DNA of 64,000 nt from positions 71,492,697-71,556,696 of the forward strand of contig NC_080162.1 in assembly GCF_950295315.1 (NCBI RefSeq), given 5' to 3'. Below, one piece after another: positions 21,709 through 32,554 of this stretch. The notes beneath the pieces are model-generated. The model worked only from the letters and a program-made list of their open reading frames with translations. It was not told the DNA's origin and ran no database searches. Source of the DNA: Erinaceus europaeus (lineage: Eukaryota; Chordata; Mammalia; Eulipotyphla; Erinaceidae). Position numbers and translations under genes: made by a program. The first letter of the stretch is position 1. Each line of letters begins with the position of its first letter.

Positions 21709-22240
21709 AGTGTGAGCATGATGATGCCAACCAGACTTCCCTGGACAGATAACCCCACCAATGTGTCCTGGAGCTCTGCTTCCCCAGAGTCCCACCCTCA
21801 CTAGGGAAAGAGAGACACAGGCTGGGAGTATGGATCGACCTGTCAACACCATGTTCATTGGGGAAGGAATTACAGAAGCCAGACTTTCCACCTTCTGCAT
21901 CTCACAATGACCTTGGGTCCATACTCCCAGAGGGTTAAAGAATAGGAAAGCTATCAAGGGAAGGGATGGGATATGAAGTTCTGGTGGTGGGAATTGTGTA
22001 GAGTTGTACCCCTCTTATCCTATGGATTTTGTCAGTATTTCCTTTTTATAAATAAAATAATAGGAAAGCTACCAGGGGAGGGTATGGGATACAGAGTTCT
22101 GGTGGTGGGAATTGTGTGGAGTTGTACCCCTCTTATCTGTCGTGCTGCTCTGCGGAGAAGAGAGAGATAGGACTGCATCTGAATAATTCCTCAGCACTTA
22201 TCCTATGGTTTTGTCAGTGTTTCCTTTTTATAAATAAAAT
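21709..22240 (+). mobile_element. L1 3' end with a partly duplicated terminus
   Basis: Family landmarks run from gatgccaaccagacttccct to the first A-rich end near 22058. The last segment (from taggaaagctaccaggggag) is then repeated to 22240 with about 60 extra bases (22137-22196) inside. Confidence 0.75.
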
Positions 22241-22257
22241 TTTAAAAGTGCGGAAAA

Positions 22258-22352
22258 GGACAGCATAATAGTTATGCAAAAAGGCTTTCATGTCTGAGGC
22301 TCAGTCCCCGACAGCACCATAAGCCAGAGCTGCAAAGCTCCGGTAAAACAAA
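22258..22352 (+). mobile_element. SINE D
   Basis: agcataatagttatgcaaaa head; accataagccagagctgc core. Confidence 0.8.
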
Positions 22353-22388
22353 ACAACAACAACACATAAAAATAAATAAAAATTGAGT

Positions 22389-22508
22389 GTGGTCCAGGAG
22401 GGAGTGCAGTGGATAAAGTGTTGGACTCTCAAGCATGAGGCCCTGAGTTTGATCCCTGGTAGCACATGACCAGAGTGATGTCTGGCTCTTTCTCTCCTAA
22501 AAATAAAT
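22389..22508 (+). mobile_element. SINE C
   Basis: ggtccaggagggagtgcagt head and ggactctcaagcatgaggcc core. Confidence 0.88.
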
Positions 22509-23287
22509 ATAAATAAAAATAAGAAAAATTAAATAAGCAGATAGAAAATAAAAATTGAGAGAGAAAAAAATGGAGATTATCAAAAGATAATTAAAAGAGC
22601 CTGCAGGGTCCTGGAGGAGGAAGTCAGGCCTAGGAAGGTGTCAGGAAGCAGAGGCTTCCAGCAAAGAAGGGGGCTGCTGTCCTCCTTCAACTCAGTGGGC
22701 AGAATTGGGTTTGACAAAGGGGCAAGGGAGAAACAGGGAGGGAGGCAGACACAGACCCTTCCCAATTCCTCACTCCCCATCTTTCCCCCCCCCCCCACCC
22801 CGACACACACACACACACACACACACCTTGGGGACCAGGCCTAGACATCAACTGTGACTCAACTGATAAAATGCAACCCCATGTCTTTGTCTCATTAACT
22901 AGGAAGTCTGTAATTAGCCTGTCTCAGAAGCCAGGAGCCTCCAGAGAGAGCCCCTCTCACCTGCCTTCCTCTCCCCGCCAGACGGAGGATGAGCTCAGGC
23001 TGGGGGAGCTTGGCCCCTGGGAATGAGGAGGGGAAAGGGAGCATGAACACTGGGGGAAATGAGATGCTGCTCACGCGTTTATGCATGAGGTGGCCTCTGC
23101 AAATTGACCCTCTCTAATGAGATGATGAAATGCTGCTAAGTGTCTCAACCCCCTGGAAACTTCCTCTACCCAAAGAAGTGGAGGTGACCTGGGTGGTGTG
23201 TCAAACTCTGCAAAACTCCATCTTAGAGTGATCTGGAACAGAAGAAATACGGACTCACCAGCCAGAACATCATTTCACACTTTCATT
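22509..23287. other. Unique sequence with (CA)n
   Basis: SINE-free for about 780 bases; CA microsatellite at 22803-22826 next to a C-run. No gene recognised. Confidence 0.5.
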
Positions 23288-23561
23288 GTTTGCCTCCAGC
23301 GTCAGCTTGGTGCCTGCACTACAAAGCCACTGCTCCTGGTGGCCTTTTTTTTTTTTTCTTTTCTTATTGGATAGGACAGAGATAAATTGAGAAGGGAAGG
23401 GGAGATAGAGAGGGAGAAAGAGAGACACCTGCAAACCTGCCTCAGCGCCTGTGAAGCATCCCCCCTGCAGGTGGGGAGCTGGCAGCTCGAACCTGGATCA
23501 TTGCATGGGTCCTTGTGCTTGCTACTATGTGTGCTTAACTGGGTGCGCCACTGCCCACCCA
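23288..23561 (-). mobile_element. SINE A, minus strand
   Basis: Reversed end module (tgcctccagcgtcagcttgg) through to cgccactgcccaccca. Confidence 0.85.
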
Positions 23562-23582
23562 TCTCCTGTTTTTTTTTCTTTT

Positions 23583-23690
23583 TTCTACCAGCTCTGGTTT
23601 CTGGTGTTGTAGGAAATTGAGCTTAAGACTTTGGAGCCTCAAGTATGAGTCTGTTTGAATAATCATTATGGTATCTTCCCTACCCTCATC
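23583..23690 (-). mobile_element. SINE D, minus strand
   Basis: agactttggagcctcaagta; reversed head at its right end. Confidence 0.75.
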
Positions 23691-23710
23691 AATACTTCTT
23701 AAAACTCCCC

Positions 23711-23850
23711 TTTGGAGAAGGCGAGACAGCTCACCTGATAGTGTGCCTGCCTGGCCACACACCAGCTCTAGCCTAGCCCCTGCCACACTGGGAGAAGCCT
23801 CAGTGTTGTGATATCTCTCCCTCTTTTTCTATCTGAAAAAGTCAGCCAGG
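23711..23850 (+). mobile_element. SINE E
   Basis: gagacagctcacctgatagt head, ctgccacactgggagaagcc middle, tctgaaaaagtcagcc end. Confidence 0.8.
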
Positions 23851-23935
23851 GGGAGTGAAGTAAGTCCTTTTCCCTGACTTTTCTGAAGCTGTTCCCCTTC
23901 CTCTCTTTTCAGTGCTCCTTAGAAAAATCTACTCC

Positions 23936-24225
23936 AGGGAGTCAGGTGGTGCGCAGCGGGTTAAGCGCACGTGGCGCAAAGCACAAGAACCTGCATAAGG
24001 ATCCTGGTTCGAGCCCCTGGCTCCCCACCTTCAGGGGAGTTGCTTCACAGGCGGTGAAGCAAGTCTGCAGGTGTCTATCTTTCTCTCCCCATCTCTGTCT
24101 TCCCCTCATCTCTCTATTTCTCTCTGTCCTATCCAACAACAATAATAACTACAACAACAACTACAGTATCAATGAAAAACAACAAGGGCAACAAAAGGGA
24201 AAATAAATAAATAAATATTTTTAAA
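23936..24225 (+). mobile_element. SINE A with target-site duplication
   Basis: aaaaatctactccag is present on both sides. Confidence 0.92.
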
Positions 24226-24236
24226 AATCTACTCCA

Positions 24237-24348
24237 GCCAGAGAGATAGCTCAGCAGGTAGAGTGCAGAACTTGGCATGTGTGACGCCCTAGTTTAGATC
24301 TCCAGCACCACGTGTACTGGGGTGGTACTCTGCCTTCTTTTGTTCAAG
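24237..24348 (+). mobile_element. SINE C-like, diverged
   Basis: gagagatagctcagcaggta head and a weak box B. Confidence 0.5.
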
Positions 24349-24784
24349 TGAATATTTTTTCAGGAACAAGATGGCAGTTCACTGGGAAAGCATGTTGCCA
24401 TTTGCGTTTCCCAAGTTTAAGTACCCCAGTCTCAACATGCCCAGGTGGGTGGGGGAAGCTTCACAAGCAATGAGAGTAAGCTGCAGGCCTCTCCCTTCCC
24501 CCCCACCCTGGTCTCCCCCCCTCTCTCTCTCCCTCCCTATTTCTGTCTATATCATAAGGAAGAGAGAAAAAAGGGCAGCTTGGAGCAGTGGAGTTACTGG
24601 GTAGGCACCAAGCCCCAATGATAACGCTAAAGTACTGTGGGGCTACTTCAAATAAGTGACTGCCAACTACTGAGCACCCCTTCTGTCCAAGGGGTACTGT
24701 GTCCCTTCTAGATGGGCTTTTGGTCACTTTGGTCAACTGAGGGTGGCAGCAGTGATCCAGTGTGATTTCTTCTTCTTCTTCTTC

Positions 24785-25127
24785 TTCTTCTTTTTTTTTT
24801 TTTTTGCCTCCAGGTTATTGCTGGGGCTTGGTGCCTGCGCCATGAATCCACTGCTCCTGGAGGCCATTTTTTCCAATTTTTATTGCCCTTGTTGCTCTTG
24901 TTGTTATTGTTATTGTTCTTATTGCTGCCGTTGTTGGAGAGGACAGAGAGAAATCAAGACATGAGGGGAAGACAGAGGGAGAGAGACAGACACCTGCAGA
25001 CCTACTTCACTACTTGTGAAGTGACTCCCCTGTAGGTGGGGAGCCAGGGGCTGGAACCAGGATCTTTACACTGGTCCTTGTGCTTCACGCCATGTGCGCT
25101 TAATCCGATGTGCTACTGCCTGCTCCC
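24785..25127 (-). mobile_element. SINE A, minus strand
   Basis: Preceded by a TTC repeat (24768-24790); starts with the end module ggttattgctggggcttggt. Confidence 0.88.
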
Positions 25128-25232
25128 CTACATGATTTCTGAGCTATCAGGAAATGCTACCTTACTTTTGCCTTGTTTACTGGGGTACTCACTCTTGAAG
25201 CCTTGAACCACCCTAAGAATCTAGTTATCCCA

Positions 25233-25515
25233 GGGCCAGGCAGTAGCACAGATGGTTAAGTGCACATGTCTCAAAGCTCAAGGACCCGCAGAAGGATCCC
25301 CATTGGAGCCTCTGGCTCCCCATCTGCAAGAGGGTCATTTCACAAGTAGCGAAGCAGGTTTGTAGGTGTCTATCTTTCTCTCCCCCTCTCTGTCTTACCT
25401 TCCTCTCTCAATTTCTCTTTGTCCTGTCCAACAACAGCAATAACAACAAGGGCAACAAAAGTGGGGAAAATGGTCTCCAGGAGCAGTGGATTCATAGTGC
25501 AGGCACCAAGCCCCA
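25233..25515 (+). mobile_element. SINE A interrupted near its end by an LTR
   Basis: Head ggccaggcagtagcacagat to caccaagcccca. The flank ctagttatccca before the head reappears as ccagttatccca at about 26221, beyond the LTR, so the LTR landed inside this SINE. Confidence 0.85.
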
Positions 25516-26202
25516 TGCCAGGCTAGCATGTGGGTGCCTCTTCCCGGGCGTGTACTCTTTGGGTTGGAGAGAACTCCACCGGAGGCAGCCTGGGCTGCTA
25601 CTCACTCAGCAATGCAAGGGAGATGACTCAGGAACAGACTCATGGTGGCGAGACAATTCAATTCTTTATTTATCAGAAAGCCAAGGCTTATTAAAGGGCA
25701 GACCCAGAAGTAGAAATGGAGAGGAAAGGGGCGGAGAAAGGCAAAAGGGGCTGGAAAGGTAGGAACTTCCTTAGCAACTGTTGCAAGGGTTTTAACTGGT
25801 AGGATAAATAATACCCTGCAGGCAGGGAGGGTCTTGAGGGTAGAAATAAGATAGATCAAAGGAATGGAATGGGTGGGGATCTTTCAGGCAAAACAATGAT
25901 TATGTAGATAATAAGTCTGATAATACGAGAGGATGGATGTCCTCTCAAGTCAAGCCCTGCCAAGCTCAACCACATCCTCACAATTTCCTGACATCCCCTG
26001 CTTTCTTTTTATCTAATAGCCATAGTATCAGGAATGCAGGGTGTTTTGTGAGACAGGGAGTCTAATAAGATGGGGCAAACCTTTGTGGTTACTCCTGCTC
26101 CTCCTTGTTCAACCTCTCTGTAGAGAGAGAGACTGACAGGATAGATGCACTCTTCAGGTCAAGCCCTACCAGGCTCTACCACATCCTCACAATTTCCCAA
26201 CA
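25516..26202 (-). mobile_element. Solo LTR, type B
   Basis: On the minus strand it begins TGTTGGGAAATTG and ends in ...CTGGCA. AATAAA (reversed as tttatt at about 25670) lies in the R region. cccca is found at both ends. Within it, about 25946-26000 and 26150-26202 are imperfect copies of each other. The family also occurs at 27465 and 61111. No internal viral genes are present. Confidence 0.8.
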
Positions 26203-26930
26203 CCCCACTAAAAAGAAATCCAGTTATCCCAAGGCCACTAATCACTGAAAAGCCACCAGACAGGCCACTGGTAGGCAGTCACCCAGCAAGCTGATCCAGG
26301 CTGAGCCCAGCCCAGGGCCCGCAGCTGGGAGTGAAGAAGTCTCCAGGGGACCCCAGGCCCTAGTCATTCCCTCCTTTCCATCCCTCTCCTTTCATGGAGG
26401 CTGCAGAAAAGGGGTGTTCTTGCTGTCCCTCTTGGACTCCTGAGCACAGCATCTAAGCACACAGTGACATGCTGGCTCTGTACATCTTGGCGCTGTGCAG
26501 TGGACTGTAACACAGCAATGGTAATGGAGCAACAAGGGAACCCGAGACAGCTGCTTTAGAGTAAGCTGGAGCAGGAAGAAGCCAGAAGCAAAGCCAGAAG
26601 AGGGGAGGGAAAGGGCTGAAAATGGGCAGCTGATAGTCACCTGGACCCTAACAAATGTGTGTGTGTGTGGGGGGGGCTGGATTCAGCACAATTGGAGGAA
26701 CTCAATGTGATGCTCACCAGGACTCGTCAGCACAATGACTCAGTCATTTGCTGAAGACCTGGAACCAGGCTTCTGGGGGCCTGCGGTGAGTAAGCAGAGA
26801 GACAGGAAACAGGTGAACAAAGCATTTCTAGGGTTCAACACAGACCTGAGGAGGGGGATGCTAGTTCTGCTAGTTAGGGGTGGGGGAAGGAAGGATGCGA
26901 CTCAGGATTAATTTCAGAAAATGTCAGAGC
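26203..26930. other. Unique sequence
   Basis: SINE-free. A short TG run at 26656-26669 precedes a G-run. No gene recognised. Confidence 0.5.
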
Positions 26931-27044
26931 CAGGCAGATAGTTCAGCACTAAAGCACGGGACTTGCATGCCTGAGGTCCCAGGTTGAATCCCTGGCACTG
27001 AACATGCCAGAGCTGACTGGTGCTCTAGTTTTTATCTGTCTCTG

Positions 27045-27056
<12 letters not shown>
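26931..27056 (+). mobile_element. SINE C
   Basis: agccaggcagatagttcagc head and cccaggttgaatccctgg box B; the tail has become the next CA repeat. Confidence 0.75.

Positions 27057-27109
<53 letters not shown>
27057..27109. repeat. (AC)n microsatellite
   Basis: About 26 AC units. Confidence 0.97.
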
Positions 27110-27110
<1 letters not shown>

Positions 27111-27119
27111 GACTAAGTA

Positions 27120-27255
27120 GTGGCCTGGGAGGTTGTACAACAAATGGAGCACCGGACTTGCAGGTATGAGGTCCTGAGTTCACCCCAATACTGTATATAC
27201 CAGAGTTTTGCTCTGTTTCTATACCTAGCTCTCATTATAAGTATATCCTTAAAAA
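27120..27255 (+). mobile_element. SINE C
   Basis: tggcctgggaggttgtacaa head; gaggtcctgagttcacccc. Confidence 0.75.
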
Positions 27256-27263
27256 TAAAATAA

Positions 27264-28010
27264 TGGGGAGCAGGGTGGTAGTGCAGTGGGCTAAGTGCAC
27301 ATGGTGCAAAGTGCAAGGACCGGCATGAGGATCCTGGTTTGAGCCCCTGGTTCCCCACCTGCAGGGGAGTCGCTTCACAGGTGGTGAAGCAGGTCTGCAG
27401 GTGTCTATCTTTCAGTCCTTCTCTCTGTCTTCCCCATCTCTCTTCATTTCTCTCTGTCCTATCCAGGCTAGTGTGGGGGTGCCTCTTCCCTGGGCATGTG
27501 CTCTCTGGGTTGGAGAGAACTCGACCAGACTCAGCCTGGGCTGCTACTCACTCAGAGACGCGGGAGATAGATGACTCAGGAACTCGTGGCAGTGTGGTAA
27601 TGCAAAAGGATCTATTGATCAGAAAGCCAATGCTTTTATAGGATAAAACCAGAAATGGCAAGTCGGAAATGGAAATGGCTAGGAAGGGGGTGGAGAAAGG
27701 CAAAAGCATGCTGGGAAGGTAGAAGCTTCCTTAGCAACTGTTGCGAGGGTTTTAACCAGTGGGATTAATGTTACCCTGCAGGCAGGGCGGGTCTCGAGGT
27801 AGAAAGAAGATAGATCAAGGGGATGGGTGGGGATCTTTCAGGCAAAACAATGATTATATAAATAGGCCATAGTGTCAGCAATGCAGGATGGGGGGGGGCT
27901 GGCTTAATGCCGGACAATCCAACAACAATGACATCAATAACAATAATAACTACAACAACAATAAAAAACAATAAGGGCAACAAAAGGGAATAAATAAAAA
28001 TAAATAAAGG
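27264..28010 (+). mobile_element. SINE A split by a type B LTR
   Basis: Head and body at 27264-27464 (to ctctgtcctatcc) and tail at 27917-28010 (from atccaacaacaatgacatc); the reading resumes within the same SINE motif. Confidence 0.88.
27465..27916 (-). mobile_element. Solo LTR, type B, internally deleted
   Basis: Matches 25516-26202 from ggctagtgtgggggtgcctc through ggcaaaacaatgattat, then lacks about 240 bases. The 5' boundary is uncertain by a few bases; atcc flanks both sides. Confidence 0.75.
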
Positions 28011-28192
28011 AACTGAGGTGGCGCAACTGGTTTAGCACATACATTACCATGCTCAAGGACCTGGGTTTGAGTCCCCATCCCCACTTGCAATGGAGGGAAG
28101 CTTCATGAGAAGTGAATCAGGGCTGTAGGTGTCTCTCCCTCCCTCTCCTCCTCCCCTCTCAATTTCTTTGTGTGCTATCTAATAATGAAAAA
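28010..28192 (+). mobile_element. SINE B
   Basis: aactgaggtggcgcaactgg head and box B gggtttgagtcccc. Confidence 0.8.
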
Positions 28193-28195
28193 AGG

Positions 28196-28450
28196 AAAGT
28201 AATCATGCTTAACGAAATAAGTAAAAAGACAAAAGACAATTACCAAATGGTTTCACTCATATGTGGAATCTAGAAATTTGACACACAAACAGAAGTGAGC
28301 AGACTGTTTCTAAGATTTGAGAGAACTATAGTGGTTATCTTTGAGAGGTGGAAGGGTGGGATATAGAAGTTGGTGGTGGTGGGTTTGGAAGTGGAACTAT
28401 ACCCTGTAATCTTACAGTCTTGTAACCTACTGTTAACCACAAATAAAAAA
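28196..28450 (+). mobile_element. Older L1 3' end
   Basis: gaaataagtaaaaagacaaa followed by tttcactcatatgtggaatc is the typical end of L1 ORF2 and start of its 3'UTR in older mammalian L1; ends in an A-rich tail. Confidence 0.7.
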
Positions 28451-28483
28451 AAAATCAAAAAATAATAAAAGAAAGAAAAAAGA

Positions 28484-28705
28484 GGGGGGCCAAGTGGTGG
28501 CGCACCTGGTTGAGCGCACATATTATAATATGCAGAAGGACCCAGGTTTGAGTCCCCGGTGCCCATCTGCAAGGGAAAGCTCTGCAAGTGGTGAAGCAGT
28601 GTTGCAGGTGTCGCTCTGTCTCCCTCTATATCACCCCTTTACCCCTTTCCCTCTCAATTTCTGGCTGTCTTTATTCAATAAGTAAATCAATATTATTTAA
28701 AAAAT
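28484..28705 (+). mobile_element. SINE B
   Basis: gccaagtggtggcgcacctg head; tail aataagtaaatcaatatt. Confidence 0.88.
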
Positions 28706-28717
28706 AAAATAAAATAA

Positions 28718-28793
28718 AGGAAAAAATGGCCTCTAGGAGCAGTGGATTCATAGTGCTGGTACTGAGCCCCAGCAATAACCTTGGTGGCAATAC
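28718..28793 (+). mobile_element. Isolated SINE A end module
   Basis: Only the terminal module (ggcctctaggagcagtggat to gccccagcaataaccttggt) without head or body. Confidence 0.75.
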
Positions 28794-28800
28794 AAAAATG

Positions 28801-28990
28801 GGGGGTCTGGGTGGTGGCGCACCAGGTTAAGCCCACATAGTATTAAGCACAAGGACCCGCTCAAGGATCCCAGTTCAAGATCCTGGCTTCCCACCTGCAG
28901 AGGGATCGCTTCACAAGTGGTGAAACAGGTCTCTTTGTCTCTCTCCACCTTCCTCTTCTCTCACACTTTCTCTGTTCTTATCCAATAAAA
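28801..28990 (+). mobile_element. SINE A, short tail
   Basis: ggtctgggtggtggcgcacc head, box B-like ttcaagatcctgg; ends at tccaataaaaatg. Confidence 0.8.
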
Positions 28991-28999
28991 ATGAAAACA

Positions 29000-29353
29000 T
29001 GGGGGTGGGGCGGTAGCGCAGCGGGTTAAGGGTTAAGTGCACATGGCGCAAAGCGCAAGAACCCGCACAAGGATCCTGGTTCGAGCCCCTGGCTCCCCAC
29101 CTGCAGTGGAGTCGCTTCACAGGCAGTGAAGCAGGTCTGCAGGTGTCTATCTTTCTCTCCTCCTCTCTGTCTTCCCCTCCTCTCTCCATTTCTCTCTGTC
29201 CTATCCAACAACGAACGACATCAACAACAACAATAACCACAATAAGGCTACAACAACAAGGGCAAAAAAAAAGGGGGGGGAAGCCTCCAGGAGCAGTGGA
29301 TTCCTGGTGCAGGCACTGAGCCCCAGCAATAACCTTGGAGGCAAAAAAAAAAA
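29000..29353 (+). mobile_element. SINE A
   Basis: ggggcggtagcgcagcgggt head with a duplicated ggttaag; end module present. Confidence 0.9.
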
Positions 29354-29419
29354 AGGCCTCCAGGAGCAATGGATTTATAGTGCTGGCACCGAGCCCCAGA
29401 AATAACCCTGGAGGCAAAA
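29354..29419 (+). mobile_element. Second SINE A end module
   Basis: ggcctccaggagcaatggat to aataaccctggaggc repeated directly after the complete copy. Confidence 0.8.
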
Positions 29420-29470
29420 AATAAATAAATAAGTAAATGAATAAATAAATAAATAAATAAATAAATAAAT
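29420..29470. repeat. (AAAT)n microsatellite
   Basis: About 12 AAAT units at a SINE tail. Confidence 0.92.
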
Positions 29471-29473
29471 AGC

Positions 29474-29606
29474 AACTTGGGAGACAGCACAGTGGATAAA
29501 GCACTGGACTCTCAAACATGGGACCCCAAGTTCAATCCCAGGCACAACATGTAACAGAGTGATGCTGTGGTACTCTCTCCCTCTCCTTTCATTAATAAAT
29601 TAATTT
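29474..29606 (+). mobile_element. SINE C
   Basis: tgggagacagcacagtggat head; ggactctcaaacatgggacc. Confidence 0.85.
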
Positions 29607-29609
29607 TCT

Positions 29610-29803
29610 TCATTTTTATTCTATTGGCAAGAAACTGAGAAATTGAGAAGGAGAGGAGAGATTCAGAAGGAGGGAAAGCAAGAGATAGACACCAGCAGCA
29701 CTCATGAAACTTTCCCCCTTGAAGGTGGAGACAAGTGGCTTGAACCTGGATACTTGAGCATGATAGTGTGTGCACGCAACCAGGTGTGCCATCACTTGGC
29801 CCC
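29610..29803 (-). mobile_element. SINE B, minus strand
   Basis: tattctattggcaagaaact start; ends in gccatcacttggcccc. Confidence 0.8.
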
Positions 29804-29835
29804 CTAAGTAAATAAATCTTACAAATAAATGAGTA

Positions 29836-29965
29836 TGGGCTGGAAAGACAGCATAATGCTTATGCAAAAGATTCTCATGCCTGAGACTCTGAGGGCCCAG
29901 GTTCGATTTCCAGCACCACCATAAACCAGTTAAGCAGTGCTCTGATATTTCTCTCATTTAGATAA
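29836..29965 (+). mobile_element. SINE D
   Basis: gctggaaagacagcataatg head; accataaaccagttaagcag core. Confidence 0.85.
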
Positions 29966-29997
29966 AGAAAATTAATTAATTTTAAAAAATTAAGTAA

Positions 29998-30192
29998 GGG
30001 CTGGGTGGTGGCACACTGGGTTGAGCACACACACTGCCACAGGCAAGGGCCCAGGTTTGAGCCCCACCTCCTGGTGTGGGAGGGCATTTCACAAGTAGTG
30101 AAACAGGGCTGCAGGTGTCTCTGTCTCGTCTCTTTATCTCTGCTTCCACTCTCATTTTTTCTCTGTTCTATCAAATAAAGCAATTTTTAAGA
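29998..30192 (+). mobile_element. SINE B
   Basis: gggctgggtggtggcacact head; tail atcaaataaagcaat. Confidence 0.85.
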
Positions 30193-30212
30193 AATTTTTT
30201 ATTATCTTTATT

Positions 30213-30556
30213 TATTTATCTTTTTTTTTTTGCCTCCAGGGTTATTGCTGGGGCTCAGTGCCTGCACCATGAATCCACTGCTCCTGGAGGCCATTTTTTT
30301 CCCCTTTTGTTGCCCTTGTTGTGGTTATTATTGTTTTTGTTGATGTCGTTCATTGTTGGATAGAACAGAGAGAAATGGAAAGAGGAAGGGAAGACAGAGA
30401 GGGGGAGAGAAAGATAGACACCTGAAGACCTGCTTCACCACCTGTGAAGGGACTCCCCTGCAGGTGGGGAGCCGGAGGCTCAAACCCAGATCCTTACGCT
30501 GGTTCTTGACCTTGGTGCCACATGCACTTAACCCGCTGTGTTACAGCCCGACCCCC
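30213..30556 (-). mobile_element. SINE A, minus strand
   Basis: End module, tail, body and head to gttacagcccgacccc. Confidence 0.9.
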
Positions 30557-30744
30557 TATCTTTATTTATTTATTAGATAGAGACAGTCAGAAATGGAGAG
30601 GGGAGGGGTGGATAGGAAGGAAGAGAGACAGAGAGAAACCTGCAGCCCTGCTTCACCACTTGTGCAGATGGGGACCAGGGGCTTGAACCCAGGTCCTTGC
30701 ATACTGCAACGTGCACTCAAATAGGTGCGCCACCACCTGGCACC
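30557..30744 (-). mobile_element. SINE B, minus strand
   Basis: tctttatttatttattagat start; ends in caccacctggcacc. Confidence 0.85.
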
Positions 30745-30750
30745 TAAAAG

Positions 30751-31110
30751 TCATTTTTTTTTTTTTTGCCTCCAGGATTATCACTGGGGCTCCGTGCCTG
30801 CACCACGATTCCACTGCTCATGGAGACTACTTTTTTCCCTTTTTGTTGCCCTTGTTGTCTTATTGTTGTTGTGGCTATTATTATTGTTGTTGTTATTGAT
30901 GTCGCCATTGTTGGATAGGACAGAGAGAAATGGAGAGAGGAGGGGAAGACATTGGGAGAGAGAAAGATAGACACCTGCAGACCTGCTTCACTCCCTGTGA
31001 AGCGCTCCCCCCCAAGGTGGGGAGCCCGGGGCTCCAACCGGGATCCCTACGCGGGTTCTTGTGCTTCACATCATGTGCGCTTAACCCCCTGAGCTACAGC
31101 CTGAGCACCA
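30751..31110 (-). mobile_element. SINE A, minus strand
   Basis: Complete with end module; ends in gctacagcctgagcacc. Confidence 0.88.
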
Positions 31111-31120
31111 AAAGTAAATT

Positions 31121-31441
31121 TTTAAAAATATTTATTTATTTTCCCTTTTGTTGCCCTTGTTATTTTAGTTATTATTGTTGTTATTGATGTCGACTTTGTT
31201 AGATAGGACAGAGGGAAATAAAGGGCAGCAAGCCAGAGATGGGGAGAGAAAGATAGACACCTGCAGATCTGCTTCACCGCCTGTGAAGGAATTCCCTACA
31301 GGTAGGGAGCTGGGGGCTCGAACTGGGATCTTTTCACTGGTCCTTAGGTGGGGAGGGGGGAGGGCTCGAACCAGGATCCTTACTCCGGTCCTTGTACTTT
31401 GCACCACATGTGCTTAACCCACTGTGCTTCAGCCGGACTCC
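31121..31441 (-). mobile_element. SINE A, minus strand, with internal tandem duplication
   Basis: The segment around box B (ggtggggagc.. ctcgaac..gatcc..ggtcctt) occurs twice, at about 31298-31345 and 31346-31391. Confidence 0.85.
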
Positions 31442-31455
31442 CAAAAGTAAAGTGT

Positions 31456-31742
31456 ATTATTTATTTATTTATTCATTCCCTTTTGTTGCCCTTGTTGTTT
31501 TATTGTTGTAGTTATTATTGCTGTTGTTGATGTCGTTCGTTGTTGGATAGGACAGAGAGAAACGGAGAGAGGAGGGGAAGACAAAAAAGGGGAGAGAAAG
31601 ATAGACACCTGCAGACCTGCTTCACCGCCTGTGAAGGGATTCCCTACAGGTGGGAAGCTGGGGGCTCGAACCCGGGTCTTTTCACTGGTCCTTGCGCTTT
31701 GCTCCAAGTGCGTTTAACCCTCTGTGCTACTGCCCGCCTACC
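31456..31742 (-). mobile_element. SINE A, minus strand
   Basis: Flanked by ccaaaagtaaa on both sides; the same string precedes the copy at 31121. Confidence 0.88.
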
Positions 31743-31755
31743 TCCTGACGTCCTC

Positions 31756-32540
31756 CCAAAAGTAAATTTTAAACAGAAGAGCTGGCTTGTGGCAGGGGAG
31801 GTGGCTCAGCGATGGAGTTGGGGAAGGCATGAGGTGCTGGCAGCAGAGTCTTCTGCAAAGAAGACAGCCCCCTCTTGACAGGCCGAGCTGTGCTTTGTGC
31901 CAGCAAACAGCAGTGGGGCCACCAGGCAGTTAAACACTCCTTGTTCTCAGCAAAGATGGTCTGAGGGTGAAAAAGAACTTCCAAGAACATTCTGACACTT
32001 GGGGTTTACTGAGGAGGCTGGCAGTGCTCTGATGTTGCAGACCACCCTAGCCGGTCTGCGCGATCTGAGTCTGAGCGATGCGGCGCGGGCTCCCTGGGGA
32101 CGTGCTCATGGGCCTCTCAGCATTCGGGGCACAGCGCGCTGCCCGCGGGCCGCGGCCTCATTAGCGCAGCGGCGTGAGCCCCAGAGCAGCTGTCCAATTT
32201 GTGCTCAGCACCCGCGCTGTCTGTCCCCGAGGCACGCAGCTTCCTGTCTACTGCTGACTTTCACTCCTGCTCCCCGAGCCACGGGCAACTCTCACCCCTT
32301 CGTCTGGCTGCTTCATGGGGTGCGGGCCATATGTGGACATGTGCTAGCTCTTTCCAGTCCAGCAAAGGGGGGAGAGAGGGGTAACAACATGTCCCCTGCC
32401 ACCCCACAGACGGTAATCACTATTCCCAGGGGGCGCAATTCGTGGGGCGTGGAGCTGGAGCTGAGAGACCTCAGATGAGGATCCACTCACCCTGCCTCCA
32501 TACAGGCTTTAAATACAGAAATATATATATATTTCTATTT
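31756..32540. other. Unique block with a CpG-rich patch
   Basis: SINE-free. From about 32048 to 32230 CpG is frequent (ctgcgcgatctgag, gatgcggcgcgggctcc, gcccgcgggccgcgg), unlike the surrounding intergenic DNA. No promoter motif, splice-bounded exon or protein family is recognised. Confidence 0.6.
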
Positions 32541-32554
32541 TTTAATTTTTCTTA

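Noticed and set aside
31999..32478. 159-codon open frame in the CpG-rich patch
   Set aside because: GC-rich DNA keeps frames open by chance; no family resemblance, and no exon-like borders were seen.
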